64,000 bases of DNA from Cladocopium goreaui (GCA_947184155.2 CAMXCT020000257.1:124001-188000); one strand, 5' to 3'; shown: positions 25,081-35,894, numbered from the stretch's first letter. The notes: a model not told the origin generated them from the letters alone. Translations and numbers: made by a program.

Positions 25081-25312
25081 GTTCTTCAAAAAAACAGCCA
25101 TCCACAGGAAACCACAGAGATACCCTGCTTACCCCCGCAACCCCCAACTTCAATGTTGTGATCGGAAGTGCCGAGCATCATCAACAGAAATGGCTGTTTT
25201 TTTTGAAGGCCGCCAAACACAAACTTCAGAAGACAACATTGAATTGGGGGACGGGGGGGGCATGACCTCTGTGGTGTGGTACTTCATGGGATGGCTGTTT
25301 TTTTTGAAGAAC
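25081..25312. mobile_element. MITE copy 1
   Basis: A 232-base element with perfect terminal inverted repeats GTTCTTCAAAAAAACAGCC (one A fewer on the left than in the other copies). The right flank is CCGG; the left flank is ACCGA, so this copy sits at the array edge and its target duplication is altered. Confidence 0.75.
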
Positions 25313-25608
25313 CCGGACTCAGAAAAGACACAATAGGATGGACCCATGGCTGCAGACAAACGCGAGAATGATGACGACACTGTGTCAGGGAAAGCATCGG
25401 GATCAGTTTGGGCGGGTGTTTGTGTGTGGGTGTGTCTGTTTGCTTGCGCGGGCGCATATGTGCTAATATGGGTTGTGCTAAGTGAAATACATGCAGCGAC
25501 AGTCTTGACACCTTTTTGACCTGATTCCGCAATGTCGTGGGGTGCACTGGCTGTCGTTCTGCGTGGCAGGCGCGCCACTTTGAGAGCGTGACTGCTCTAT
25601 CCTGCACA

Positions 25609-25863
25609 CCTGCCATGCAACGCACATGCAACACACATGCAACACACATGCAACACGACATGCAACATGAGCTTTTTACCTGTAAATTTACAGTCAACGT
25701 GCAGGATTTGACGTTTGCAGCCCCAACTCCGGTCTTAGAATGGAAAGTGTAGATTTTTGCCCCCGCGGCCACGTTGCTTGGAAATTTACAGGGAAAATGC
25801 TCGTGTTGCATGTGTGTTGCATGTGTGTTGCATGTGTGTTGCATGTGCGTGTGCATTGGCAGG
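25609..25863. mobile_element. Foldback element, copy 1
   Basis: Arms begin CCTGCCATGCA and end TGCATTGGCAGG. Each arm is made of 11-base iterons (TGCAACACACA, or its complement on the right), then GAGC..TTTTACCTGTAAATTT mirrored by AAATTTACAGGGAAAATGCTC. The centre of about 100 bases is unpaired. The pattern is that of a foldback element or large hairpin. Confidence 0.65.
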
Positions 25864-26252
25864 CCCATACAAATCACACCCGTGAAGTGGGGAAGTAGAA
25901 AACAGCGTGGCAGGCGCAAGAGTTGTAGGTGGCAGGGCGAGACTTTGGAAGCTGAGCGCCTTGGATATTACATTGTGGTGGTGGCCCGTAGCATCCACCT
26001 TTGTGGGGTTGTCGCATATTATATAGAATAAGCTTTGACAACCATCTTGGGCAACTTTCACAAGCTGATGGTTAGCCCTTAGCATCCACCTTTATTGGGC
26101 TGTCACAGATTACAGAAGCGCATGCTTTGACAATGCGTAAATTTCAGAAGCTGATGTTGTCGCATCGATGTGTGTGTATGTGTGCTGATCTACATCCACA
26201 TGCATATCAACAACAGTTAAACTGAACTCGGAACAAAAAAAAGCCTCACCGG

Positions 26253-26485
26253 GTTCTTCAAAAAAAACAGCCATCCACAGGAAACCACAGAGATACCCTG
26301 CTTACCCCCGCAACCCCCAACTTCAATGTTGTGATCGGAAGTGCCGAGCATCATCAACAGAAATGGCTGTTTTTTTTGAAGGCCGCCAAACACAAACTTC
26401 AGAAGACAACATTGAATTGGGGGACGGGGGGGGCATGACCTCTGTGGTGTGGTACTTCATGGGATGGCTGTTTTTTTTGAAGAAC
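26253..26485. mobile_element. MITE copy 2 with CCGG target duplication
   Basis: A 233-base element with 24-base perfect terminal inverted repeats starting GTTCTTCAAAAAAAACAGCC. It is flanked by CCGG on both sides (26,249-26,252 and 26,486-26,489). The same locus is empty (single CCGG) in satellite units 4 and 5. It has no coding capacity. Confidence 0.85.
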
Positions 26486-26781
26486 CCGGACTCAGAAAAG
26501 ACACAATAGGATGGACCCATGGCTGCAGACAAACGCGAGAATGATGACGACACTGTGTCAGGGAAAGCATCGGGATCAGTTTGGGCGGGTGTTTGTGTGT
26601 GGGTGTGTCTGTTTGCTTGCGCGGGCGCATATGTGCTAATATGGGTTGTGCTAAGTGAAATACATGCAGCGACAGTCTTGACACCTTTTTGACCTGATTC
26701 CGCAATGTCGTTGGGTGCACTGGCTGTCGTTCTGCGTGGCAGGCGCGCCACTTTGAGAGCGTGACTGCTCTATCCTGCACA

Positions 26782-27046
26782 CCTGCCATGCAACGCACAT
26801 GCAACACACATGCAACACACATGCAACACGACATGCAACATGAGCTTTTTACCTGTAAATTTACAGTCAACGTGCAGGATTTGACGTTTGCAGCCCCAAC
26901 TCCGGTCTTAGAATGGAAAGTGTAGATTTTTGCCCCCGCGGCCACGTTGCTTGGAAATTTACAGGGAAAATGCTCGTGTTGCATGTGTGTTGCATGTGTG
27001 TTGCATGTGTGTTGCATGTGTGTTGCATGTGCGTTGCATTGGCAGG
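26782..27046. mobile_element. Foldback element, copy 2
   Basis: Same structure as the first copy, with one more right-arm iteron. Confidence 0.65.
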
Positions 27047-27440
27047 CCCATACAAATCACACCCGTGAAGTGGGGAAGTAGAAAACAGCGTGGCAGGCGC
27101 AAGAGTTGTAGGTGGCAGGGCGAGACTTTGGAAGCTGAGCGCCTTGGATATTACATTGTGGTGGTGGCCCGTAGCATCCACCTTTGTGGGGTTGTCGCAT
27201 ATTATATAGAATAAGCTTTGGCAACCATCTTGGGCAACTTTCACAAGCTGATGGTTAGCCCTTAGCATCCACCTTTATTGGGCTGTCACAGATTACAGAA
27301 GCGCATGCTTTGACAATGCGTAAATTTCAGAAGCTGATGTTGTCGCATCGATGTGTGTGTGTGTATGTGTGCTGATCTACATCCACATGCATATCAACAA
27401 CAGTTAAACTGAACTCGGAACAAAAAAAAAGCCTCACCGG

Positions 27441-27673
27441 GTTCTTCAAAAAAAACAGCCATCCACAGGAAACCACAGAGATACCCTGCTTACCCCCGCA
27501 ACCCCCAACTTCAATGTTGTGATCGGAAGTGCCGAGCATCATCAACAGAAATGGCTGTTTTTTTTGAAGGCCGCCAAACACAAACTTCAGAAGACAACAT
27601 TGAATTGGGGGACGGGGGGGGCATGACCTCTGTGGTGTGGTACTTCATGGGATGGCTGTTTTTTTTGAAGAAC
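27441..27673. mobile_element. MITE copy 3 with CCGG target duplication
   Basis: Same 233-base element and terminal repeats as copy 2, flanked by CCGG at 27,437-27,440 and 27,674-27,677. A second, internal copy of the terminal motif (ATGGCTGTTTTTTTTGAAGG) lies at about 27,551-27,570. Confidence 0.85.
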
Positions 27674-27969
27674 CCGGACTCAGAAAAGACACAATAGGAT
27701 GGACCCATGGCTGCAGACAAACGCGAGAATGATGACGACACTGTGTCAGAGAAAGCATCGGGATCAGTTTGGGCGGGTGTTTGTGTGTGGGTGTGTCTGT
27801 TTGCTTGCGCGGGCGCATATGTGCTAATATGGGTTGTGCTAAGTGAAATACATGCAGCGACAGTCTTGACACCTTTTTGACCTGATTCCGCAATGTCGTG
27901 GGGTGCACTGGCTGTCGTTCTGCGTGGCAGGCGCGCCACTTTGAGAGCGTGACTGCTCTATCCTGCACA

Positions 27970-28266
27970 CCTGCCATGCAACGCACATGCAACACACATG
28001 CAACACACATGCAACACACATGCAACACGACATGCAACATGAGCTTTTTACCTGTAAATTTACAGTCAACGTGCAGGATTTGACGTTTGCAGCCCCAACT
28101 CCGGTCTTAGAATGGAAAGTGTAGATTTTTGCCCCCGCGGCCACTTGCTTGGAAATTTACAGGGAAAATGCTCGTGTTGCATGTGTGTTGCATGTGTGTT
28201 GCATGTGTGTTGCATGTGTGTTGCATGAGTGTTGCATGTGTGTTGCATGTGCGTTGCATTGGCAGG
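27970..28266. mobile_element. Foldback element, copy 3 (longest)
   Basis: Same structure with extra iterons in both arms, showing that the iterons expand and contract. Confidence 0.65.
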
Positions 28267-28652
28267 CCCATACAAATCACACCCGTGAAGTGGGGAAGTA
28301 GAAAACAGCGTGGCAGGCGCAAGAGTTGCAGGTGGCAGGGGCGAGACTTTGGAAGCTGAGCGCCTTGGATATTACATTGTGGTGGTGGCCCGTAGCATCC
28401 ACCTTTGTGGGGTTGTCGCATATTATATAGAATAAGCTTTGACAACCATCTTGGGCAACTTTCACAAGCTGATGGTTAGCCCTTAGCATCCACCTTTATT
28501 GGGCTGTCACAGATTACAGAAGCGCATGCTTTGACAATGCGTAAATTTCAGAAGCTGATGTTGTCGCATCGATGTGTGTGGATGTGTGCTGATCTACATC
28601 CACATGCATATTAACAACAGTTAAAATGAACTCGGAACAAAAAAAAAACTCA

Positions 28653-28656
28653 CCGG
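28653..28656. other. Empty MITE site, unit 4
   Basis: The flanks CTCACCGGACTCAG are continuous with one CCGG, matching the filled sites minus element and duplication. Confidence 0.8.
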
Positions 28657-28929
28657 ACTCAGAAAAGACACAGTAGGATGGACCCATGGCTGCAGACAAA
28701 CGCGAGAATGATGACGACACTGTGTCAGAGAAAGCATCGGGATCAGTTTGGGCGGGTGTTTGTGTGTGGGTGTCGCATATGCGCTAATATGGGTTGTGCT
28801 AAGTGAAATACATGCAGCGACAGTCTTGACACCTTTTTGACCTGATTCCGCAATGTCGTGGGGTGCACTGGCTGTCGTTCTGCGTGGCAGGCGCACCACT
28901 TTGAGAGCGTGACTGCTCTATCCTGCACA

Positions 28930-29202
28930 CCTGCCATGCAACGCACATGCAACACACATGCAACACACATGCAACACGACATGCAACATGAGCTTTTTAC
29001 CTGTAAATTTACAGTCAACGTGCAGGATTTGACGTTTGCAGCCCCAACTCCGGTCTTAGAATGGAAAGTGTAGATTTTTGCCCCCGCGGCCACTTTGCTT
29101 GGAAATTTACAGGGAAAATGCTCGTGTTGCATGTGTGTTGCATGTGTGTTGCATGTGTGTTGCATGTGTGTTGCATGTGTGTTGCATGTGTGCATTGGCA
29201 GG
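28930..29202. mobile_element. Foldback element, copy 4
   Basis: Same structure; the right arm ends TGTGTGCATTGGCAGG. Confidence 0.65.
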
Positions 29203-29588
29203 CCCATACAAATCACACCCGTGAAGTGGGGAAGTAGAAAACAGCGTGGCAGGCGCAAGAGTTGTAGGTGGCAGGGCGAGACTTTGGAAGCTGAGCGCCT
29301 TGGATATTACATTGTGGTGGTGGCCCGTAGCATCCACCTTTGTGGGGGTGTCGCATATTATATAGAATAAGCTTTGGCAACCATCTTGGGCAACTTTCAC
29401 AAGCTGATGGTTAGCCCTTAGCATCCACCTTTATTGGGCTGTCACAGATTACAGAAGCGCATGCTTTGACAATGCGTAAATTTCAGAAGCTGATGTTGTC
29501 GCATCGATGTGTGTGTATGTGTGCTGATCTACATCCACATGCATATCAACAACAGTTAAACTGAACTCGGAACAAAAAAAAAGCCTCA

Positions 29589-29592
29589 CCGG
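29589..29592. other. Empty MITE site, unit 5
   Basis: GCCTCACCGGACTCAG is continuous with a single CCGG, as in unit 4. Confidence 0.8.
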
Positions 29593-29884
29593 ACTCAGAA
29601 AAGACACAATAGGATGGACCCATGGCTGCAGACAAACGCGAGAATGATGACGACACTGTGTCAGAGAAAGCATCGGGATCAGTTTGGGCGGGTGTTTGTG
29701 TGTGGGTGTGTCTGTTTGCTTGCGCGGGCGCATATGTGCTAATATGGGTTGTGCTAAGTGAAATACATGCAGCGACAGTCTTGACACCTTTTTGACCTGA
29801 TTCCGCAATGTCGTGGGGTGCACTGGCTGTCGTTCTGCGTGGCAGGCGCACCACTTTGAGAGCGTGACTGCTCTATCCTGCACA

Positions 29885-30162
29885 CCTGCCATGCAACGCA
29901 CATGCAACACACATGCAACACACATGCAACACGACATGCAACACGACATGCAACATGAGCTTTTTACCTGTAAATTTACAGTCAACGTGCAGGATTTGAC
30001 GTTTGCAGCCCCAACTCCGGTCTTAGAATGGAAAGTGTAGATTTTTGCCCCCGCGGCCACGTTGCTTGGAAATTTACAGGGAAAATGCTCGTGTTGCATG
30101 TGTGTTGCATGTGTGTTGCATGTGTGTTGCATGTGTGTTGCATGTGTGTTGCATGTGGCAGG
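29885..30162. mobile_element. Foldback element, copy 5
   Basis: Same structure; the left arm has a repeated ACATGCAACACG and the right end lacks CATT before GGCAGG. Confidence 0.6.
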
Positions 30163-30493
30163 CCCATACAAATCACACCCGTGAAGTGGGGAAGTAGAAA
30201 ACAGCGTGGCAGGCGCAAGAGTTGTAGGTGGCAGGGCGAGACTTTGGAAGCTGAGCGCCTTGGATATTACATTGTGGTGGTGGCCCGTAGCATCCACCTT
30301 TGTGGGGTTGTCGCATATTATATAGAATAAGCTTTGGCAACCATCTTGGGCAACTTTCACAAGCTGATGGTTAGCCCTTAGCATCCACCTTTATTGGGCT
30401 GTCACAGATTACAGAAGCGCATGCTTTGACAATGCGTAAATTTCAGAAGCTGATGTTGTCGCATCGATGTGTGTGTGTATGTGTGTATGTGTA

Positions 30494-31046
30494 TGTGTGT
30501 GTGTACCATCTGAACAGATGTAAAACTTCTTATTGGTTTTCACTACTTTGCAGGGGGACTGGAGCCGATTTGCCTATCCAGTCCAACGAAGCTATGGCAT
30601 TTCGGTGGATGAGTGGTCTGATCAACCACTTGTACCTGCAAAACTCAGTTTGAACTGTTGACCAAGCTGTTACACTGCGTTGTTTCGACTCTACACGGTT
30701 GCCACAATCTGTATTGCATGCATCAGAACCTTCCTCAGATTTTCGCCGAAACCATATCGCCGACAGTATTATGATTTTTTGATATATTTTCGCCGAGATC
30801 ATGTCGCCGATGAACAATGGGTCATTTTGGGAAACAATCGCCGAAACATTATTTGGGATTTCAACATGCTGGTCATCACTCTATGGACTCTGGTTTTAAC
30901 TACGTTTGACAATATCGGATGCCCTACATCGTTTTCGAGAAGTACCTCATGCGGCTCTTTTACTCATCAAATAATTTAGACTGGTTTGCATGTTTCAGGA
31001 TTCAGTTCCTGCCGGATCATATAATGATCCATTCTTGTCTAGTGTG
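30494..31046 (+). repeat. Pseudo-LTR A, 5' copy
   Basis: 553 bases matching 43,065-43,617 with about two differences. It starts TGTGTGTGTGTACCATCTG and ends TCTAGTGTG. Near the start is the palindrome CATCTGAACAGATG, then a pyrimidine tract and TTTGCAG, which could act as a trans-splice acceptor, directly before the pseudoknot RNA. Confidence 0.9.
30551..30640 (+). other. Pseudoknot-hairpin RNA motif, copy A1
   Basis: P1 pairs GGACTGG (30,556-30,562) with CCAGTCC (30,578-30,584). P2 pairs GCCGA (30,564-30,568) with TCGGT (30,602-30,606), extended by TGCC/GGCA (30,571-30,574 with 30,596-30,599). P3 pairs GTGGT (30,613-30,617) with ACCAC (30,625-30,629), loop CTGATCA. The constant parts are CAGGGGG at the start, AACGAAG after P1 and GTACCTGCA at the end. 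Confidence 0.75.
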
Positions 31047-31577
31047 ATTTCCATGGTGGCTCCGACATGGTGCCATGGAGCCATTGGAGGCAACCCTTTT
31101 CAGGGTGAGTGTTGACAGACTTGAATTCTGAATTCACACATTTTAACTTAGTAATTCGTTTAAGTAGAGGGCAACAATCAGCCTTGCGGTTTATCAGCCA
31201 TTTTGTGATTTCCTGCTGCTCCGGCTGTCCCAGGGACCCCAGTGATCTGATCTTTCAAGTGAAGCTGCTTCGAAATACCAGAAACTTCCTTTTATCACTG
31301 CAGCTTGCGCATTTGAAGTTCAACATGACATTCACGACAAAAGGCAACAGGCATGTCCTTTTCCTGCAGGTGTGGTCTCTTTGGTTTTTGGTGAGGTGAA
31401 ACATATTGTGCATCTAATTCGTTGGAACTTGGAAGCTGTTTTATGCCATTGCGGCACGACTTGACCACGGTCCCGGTGCAGGGAATAATCGCACGATTTT
31501 GTAGGCAGTTAGGGACTGAATCCTGTATGTGGAGAAAATTTTACAATTGTTCACTTTTGTTTTGATCTACTGAAGCG
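31047..31577 (+). promoter_or_regulatory. 5' leader of element 1
   Basis: Non-coding. Two blocks are shared with the leader of element 2: TTAGTAATTCGTTTAAGTAGAG (about 31,147) and, about 270 bases on, GGTGAGG followed by TATTGTGCATCTAATTCGTT. A TTTTCCTGCAG acceptor-like site lies at about 31,360-31,370. Candidate promoter, packaging or splice signals. Confidence 0.5.
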
Positions 31578-34199
31578 ATGCATCCGTGGACCACTCCGCC
31601 AACATCATGGCCTGTTCCACCGCAGCCTACGAACGCACCTTCGACGTGGCCGCAATCATCGCAGAACGTACATCTATTTGGACATCCTTCGGCCTTGCAT
31701 CCTACATGGTCTTCTTCAGCTTCGATCATGCCGTCTACATCATCCCCAACATCGTTGCCGTTTACCTCATTGTCTCCGGCTCCTCATGCAGTACCAGGTC
31801 TACAGCTCGTACCCACCATGCCTGCGTCTTTGGCCTCCGAACCCACGATGGCGCACACCGCTCCTTCGACTTTCCCATCTCCTTCGGCACCCACCGCTCC
31901 ACCTGCCTGGCCTTCTCCTCCGACTTCATCTCCTACGTCGACTCCACCACCTACATCGACTATGCCACCGACACCTTTGCCAAGTTCTCCTTACCCACCC
32001 CATCACATTCAACCTCCATTACAAACGGACGCATTGATGGTCTCTCCAGATGCACCTCCTCCACGGCCTCCTGCAGTTAAGGCAGCTCCCAGGCCTCGCT
32101 CTGACAAAAGAATGGATCGACCGCGCAGGCCAGCTTCAAAAGCCCCTCCTTCGACTACACCACCAGCACCCACGGCAGCACCTACGTCATCCGTGCCACC
32201 CGAACTGGTCGCATTGGGTTCCACTACACAGCAACTTGCGGAATCGGTTCGACTTATTCAAGCTCAGCAACAGGTGATCATGGATACTCAACGAGCCCAA
32301 GAACAACGTCAGCTACTTCTCCAACAAGACGGACCTCCACCGAACCCTATTCCACAAATACCACAACCTACCCCCGTGCCACCACTGTCAGCCACACCTC
32401 CACCCGCACCGAAAGCCAGACCTACCGAACCTGACGTTCCGGACCTTCGCATTGTTCAAGCCCCAGCCATTGCTCCTCCTCACCAACTACCAGTTCCATC
32501 ATCCCCAACACGCCGACCAAGATCTAGGACTCCACGACCACGTTCCCATCGACCTTCTGTACATTCTCATCGCCACCGCTATTCTCCTCCACGTGCAGAG
32601 CGACCTCGTTCTCCTCTCCCTCGTCATCGATCATCCACGAAACCCGACAAGGGCCGCAGAACCCCATCTCCATACAGACGACGCTCCCCACCACGACGCC
32701 GCTCTCCCGTGGTTCCTCGACGTCATCGATCTCGCCCACGTCCACGTTCCGCGACACCACGTCACCGATCCAGAGGCCGTGAAGTCATACTTCGACCAGC
32801 TGCGAACCCATCGAATCCAAACTACATCCCCACTCCCGATGCTGATGACACCTGGGGTACATGGAACGACAGTCACTACACCGACAACTACCATCACCAC
32901 AATACTCGACCCAATTCTCCTGCCGATCCACCACCAACGGAACCACCAACCAACCCACCAACCCACACTTCAGCACCACTCGGCTCGGTGTCCTTCCGAG
33001 TTCCGGACGGCGACAGTGAAAATTCTGAGGTTACAGATACAATTTCGCTCACCAAGTTTGACACGAATGACATCGACCTCGATGAAATGGTGGCGGCGGC
33101 CAATGACCCCCATAGGGTCCGTTGCCTGACTGAGCTTGGCCCCGATCATGTTGTTCCCCTACGCCGATCATTGACCCCGGCTATCTTGCAGCTCTTCAAC
33201 CAATTTGTGGACGCGATGTTCGAAAAGTTGGCTCAACCATACCGCACCGTCAACAACCATCGTATTTACATCAAAGCAAGCCAAGCCACCGTCAGGAATA
33301 TTGCCAGGGCCTTTGCGCAATCCGACTTACTGGACGTCGAACTCGCAAGGCAAACACAAGCCTTCTACATCGAGCCAGAGAACTTGCTGACCATCACGGT
33401 TCCCACAGGATTGAAGAAGAAACCAATCTACCGTGGCGAACACATGGGCACCTACCTGATCTACCACAAAACGAGTTGGGAATCAGTTGCCAAAATTCTT
33501 GCGGAAGACTGCATCCGTCCGGCAACTTGGACAAAAAACGAAGCCGGCATGCCGACTCAATACCCATGTTACGGGTTCTTCGGAATGTCCTCTGAGATCG
33601 CAGACATCGACAACCTACCCGGCTATGCTGTCAAGATCTGTACCTCTCAGCTCTACAAAATAGGCAAAGGACAAAACCCATCAGGCCTACTGGCCATATG
33701 CCGCTCACCCAAATGCATCCGTGCCCTAGCTGGAGGAAATGACCAAATCCAACGCTTGTGCAACCTTGCGGGCATCGCCAAGGGCAAAGACAATGCAACG
33801 GCTATGAACTCAAGCGCCGCATCTATATGCTACGTTGCCTCCACTCACACGGTTTTCCCGGGCTTGATCACACACCAGACTGCAGAGACCAATGCACCTT
33901 CGGAACCTCCTGATGATTCTGCACGTCCAGTACGACCTGACCCTTCTGCCGACGCCCCAGAACCTTCGGAGCCGCCCCCAGACGACTCTCGCGACACACC
34001 GAGCCACCGCGAAACCGCTGCCTCTGGCTCTCGGGACTATGCTCGCCGATCTTGGCACGACAATGCTTCTTGGGACAATTCCACCTACAACCACCGAGAT
34101 CGCCGATCCTCATACCATGAAGACCACTCTCGTGACCAGCACCATGAAGGCCGACCTCGTTCTCGACACTCGACCCACCACTCTAGATCTCGTTGGTGA
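31578..34199 (+). CDS. ORF1: Pro/Arg/Ser-rich protein with ART-like C-terminal domain
   Basis: 873 residues from the first ATG. Residues 1 to about 320 are Pro/Ser/Thr-rich, about 320-430 are Arg/Ser/Pro-rich in the style of RS domains (SRTPRPRSHRPSVHSHRHR), which often bind RNA or splicing factors. From about residue 500 a folded domain begins. It contains YHKTSWESVAKILAEDCIRP, then PCYGFFGMS about 30 residues later. The matching domain in the second element reads HGTTLSTAQLILMEGKIRP and FGAFYIG, which is the pattern H-G-T...I-L..G..P...G.F/Y of the ADP-ribosyltransferase/PARP fold. Here Gly is replaced by Lys. The tail is again RS/His-rich. A polypyrimidine tract and CTGAAG precede the ATG. 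The enzymatic role is inference only. Confidence 0.7.
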   Translation: MHPWTTPPTSWPVPPQPTNAPSTWPQSSQNVHLFGHPSALHPTWSSSASIMPSTSSPTSLPFTSLSPAPHAVPGLQLVPTMPASLASEPTMAHTAPSTFPSPSAPTAPPAWPSPPTSSPTSTPPPTSTMPPTPLPSSPYPPHHIQPPLQTDALMVSPDAPPPRPPAVKAAPRPRSDKRMDRPRRPASKAPPSTTPPAPTAAPTSSVPPELVALGSTTQQLAESVRLIQAQQQVIMDTQRAQEQRQLLLQQDGPPPNPIPQIPQPTPVPPLSATPPPAPKARPTEPDVPDLRIVQAPAIAPPHQLPVPSSPTRRPRSRTPRPRSHRPSVHSHRHRYSPPRAERPRSPLPRHRSSTKPDKGRRTPSPYRRRSPPRRRSPVVPRRHRSRPRPRSATPRHRSRGREVILRPAANPSNPNYIPTPDADDTWGTWNDSHYTDNYHHHNTRPNSPADPPPTEPPTNPPTHTSAPLGSVSFRVPDGDSENSEVTDTISLTKFDTNDIDLDEMVAAANDPHRVRCLTELGPDHVVPLRRSLTPAILQLFNQFVDAMFEKLAQPYRTVNNHRIYIKASQATVRNIARAFAQSDLLDVELARQTQAFYIEPENLLTITVPTGLKKKPIYRGEHMGTYLIYHKTSWESVAKILAEDCIRPATWTKNEAGMPTQYPCYGFFGMSSEIADIDNLPGYAVKICTSQLYKIGKGQNPSGLLAICRSPKCIRALAGGNDQIQRLCNLAGIAKGKDNATAMNSSAASICYVASTHTVFPGLITHQTAETNAPSEPPDDSARPVRPDPSADAPEPSEPPPDDSRDTPSHRETAASGSRDYARRSWHDNASWDNSTYNHRDRRSSYHEDHSRDQHHEGRPRSRHSTHHSRSRW

Positions 34200-34544
34200 A
34201 CTATTTCCCCTTGAGAAGCACCGGAACAAGTATCGACTATTCTACGTCAGCGATACAGTGAGCCTAGTGGCCCCGCCCGATCATTTTGGAGTAACAATGC
34301 TTCTCCCGACATTCGGTATTGCTGCCACTTCTTCCTCAAAAGGTTTGTGAATCGCTGCTTGCTCATATTGTTGATCCTTTCGCCCGATTCGTTTTCACTT
34401 TACGTCTCACACAATGGGACCACGTATTATGTTTCACACTTTTTCAATTTCACATTACCCTTGTCTCACCTCGACATTTTCCGCAGCTTTCATTCGGCAG
34501 TTCGAGCGCATTTTGACCTATTATTTCGTGACCCTCTCTACATC

Positions 34545-35849
34545 ATGGCGTCCCAGGACCTGATCTCCCAATACAGCGCGGATATGAATGGAATTCCTCC
34601 TTCCCAGCCGGATCGCTCGCGCACACCACCACGTCATCAACATGGATGGCACCAAGCAGTACCGGCGTTCCGTGGCCCGATGCATTATGCCATGACGACC
34701 CATCGACCCTTGTGGAACCCATCCGGAATACCGCCTCCGCCACCTACGTCTCCATCGTTCCCAACACGCCCACCATGGACTTCACCTACGGCACCTTTCC
34801 CGCCCACGCCGCCTCCGAGCTCACAGACACCTCCCAACAACGCCAACTTTGCACCTCAACGTCACCCTTTTACACCGAGATCACCGAGACCTATGTCATC
34901 CCCAGGAGCAAGTTCCTCTGTCAACGAAGGATATACATGCAGACCAATTGAAATCCCACCAGTGGAGAACTGGAAACCGGATGTCGACTTCCACGACTCC
35001 AACAAAATCAATGGTTTGGACTTCCCTTCCAGAATCCGACAGAGCAGATTTTCAAGCTACAAGGACATTGAAGGGATGGATCCTTTACAAGTCCCACTCT
35101 GGAAGTTCTTGTACCAGGGCTTACACAATACTTGGCTTCGTCGAGTGGCATACGGAAGAGAAACCTTCGTCCTTCCTTTTGACAACATAGGCACTACAGT
35201 ATTTGTGGCCGAATTGGTATCCCAACTACGCACCCGCAATGTAGACTTGGACAAACTTGCTACATTTCGAGCTCGTTCAGCAGGCCAATGTATCAACCAG
35301 AAGGAGGCCACCCAAAACATGGCCAAAGATGTTGCTCAACTTCTCCAATCTTGGCTCCCGACTCAACCTTCTGCTGACGTGGCAAGCCAACAACGCATTC
35401 TTGAACTGGAAGCAGAACTGGCCAAGGTCAAATCGGCCGCTACTACCTCACCAGCTACAGCACCTCCGGGCTCAACTCCGGCTACGACACCGATAGGACG
35501 TGCACTTCAAGGACAACCTGCCGCTTCTACGACCTTCGACCCCTCAACTCTGCTTATCTCTCCGGGCTCCGTGAACACTTGGCTCGTTGACAACCAACCC
35601 ACATCATTGTCGGACACTCAATACACCAAGTGGTTGAAAGCCTTGAAGCTACCCCAGCCCAAACAGGATATCCTGGAGAAGAACTTGGAAAAGGTCAATG
35701 AATGGTGGCAAAACCAACCCGATGATGCTTCGAAAACTATCCAACGCGCAAGCGTGGCTATGGGTATCGACCCCTGCAAGCACAAGGGGGCCTCCACGGA
35801 TGAAGTCGTCCTCAAGGTCATGACAGTGGCATTATTGATGCAATCCTGA
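34545..35849 (+). CDS. ORF2: Gag-like protein with coiled coil
   Basis: 434 residues from ATG 34,545, which follows TTTTCCGCAG and CATCATGG; the frame is open upstream but the polypyrimidine tract there argues for this start. The first 150 residues are Pro/Ser-rich (PPPPPTSPSFPTRPPWTSPT). A conserved domain follows (NKINGLDFPSRIR ... DIEGMDPLQVPLW ... LRRVAYGRETFVLPF), then a leucine-rich coiled coil (QQRILELEAELAKVK), then a C-terminal domain (YTKWLKALKLPQPKQDILEK). The order fits a structural nucleoprotein, but no zinc knuckle is present. It ends at TGA followed by CTAG, in frame with ORF3. Confidence 0.7.
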   Translation: MASQDLISQYSADMNGIPPSQPDRSRTPPRHQHGWHQAVPAFRGPMHYAMTTHRPLWNPSGIPPPPPTSPSFPTRPPWTSPTAPFPPTPPPSSQTPPNNANFAPQRHPFTPRSPRPMSSPGASSSVNEGYTCRPIEIPPVENWKPDVDFHDSNKINGLDFPSRIRQSRFSSYKDIEGMDPLQVPLWKFLYQGLHNTWLRRVAYGRETFVLPFDNIGTTVFVAELVSQLRTRNVDLDKLATFRARSAGQCINQKEATQNMAKDVAQLLQSWLPTQPSADVASQQRILELEAELAKVKSAATTSPATAPPGSTPATTPIGRALQGQPAASTTFDPSTLLISPGSVNTWLVDNQPTSLSDTQYTKWLKALKLPQPKQDILEKNLEKVNEWWQNQPDDASKTIQRASVAMGIDPCKHKGASTDEVVLKVMTVALLMQS

Positions 35850-35853
35850 CTAG
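35847..35853 (+). promoter_or_regulatory. Candidate stop-readthrough site TGA CTA G (element 1)
   Basis: ORF2 ends TGA CTA GC and the same frame stays open through LAAYLKVPGSKAANI to the ORF3 ATG at 35,895. UGA CUA G is an established leaky stop context in some viral and animal mRNAs. Element 2 has the identical seven bases. Confidence 0.65.
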
Positions 35854-35894
35854 CAGCCTATTTGAAAGTACCTGGCTCAAAAGCAGCCAACATT

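Larger units (their letters stand above)
25081..30493. repeat. Satellite array, five units of about 0.94-1.19 kb
   Basis: The anchor ACTCAGAAAAGACAC recurs at 25,317, 26,490, 27,678, 28,657 and 29,593, giving unit lengths 1,173, 1,188, 979 and 936; the fifth is cut by the retroelement array. Length differences come mainly from presence or absence of a 233-base MITE, plus a 24-base deletion near 28,770 and changes in iteron number. Each unit also contains an internal duplication of about 90 bases (GTAGCATCCACCTTTGTGGG / TTAGCATCCACCTTTATTGG). The repeated minus-strand ORFs (e.g. 25,150-25,578) are carried along by the repetition and show no protein-family signature. Confidence 0.9.

Noticed and set aside
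25970-26010. Spliced-leader RNA gene in the satellite (CCCGTAGCATCCACC)
   Set aside because: Resemblance to the leader start is limited to a few bases and no donor GT or Sm-like site follows.
25150-30384. Repeated minus-strand ORFs (142 to 311 codons) in the satellite array
   Set aside because: They read through the iterons (CNTHATHMQHT) and inverted repeats, change frame between units, and show no protein-like motif.
30551-30640. Hammerhead ribozyme in the pseudo-LTR
   Set aside because: CTGATCA in the P3 loop looks like part of CUGANGA, but the second core strand GAAA and the three-stem arrangement are missing, and family B lacks the loop sequence.
30551-30640. HDV-like ribozyme
   Set aside because: There is a P1/P2 pseudoknot, but the P3 hairpin nested inside P1 and the P4 between P1' and P2' are absent, so the strand order differs.
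31185-31215. Relic dinoflagellate spliced leader (AGCCATTTTG at about 31,196)
   Set aside because: Only about ten bases match and the flanking leader bases do not.
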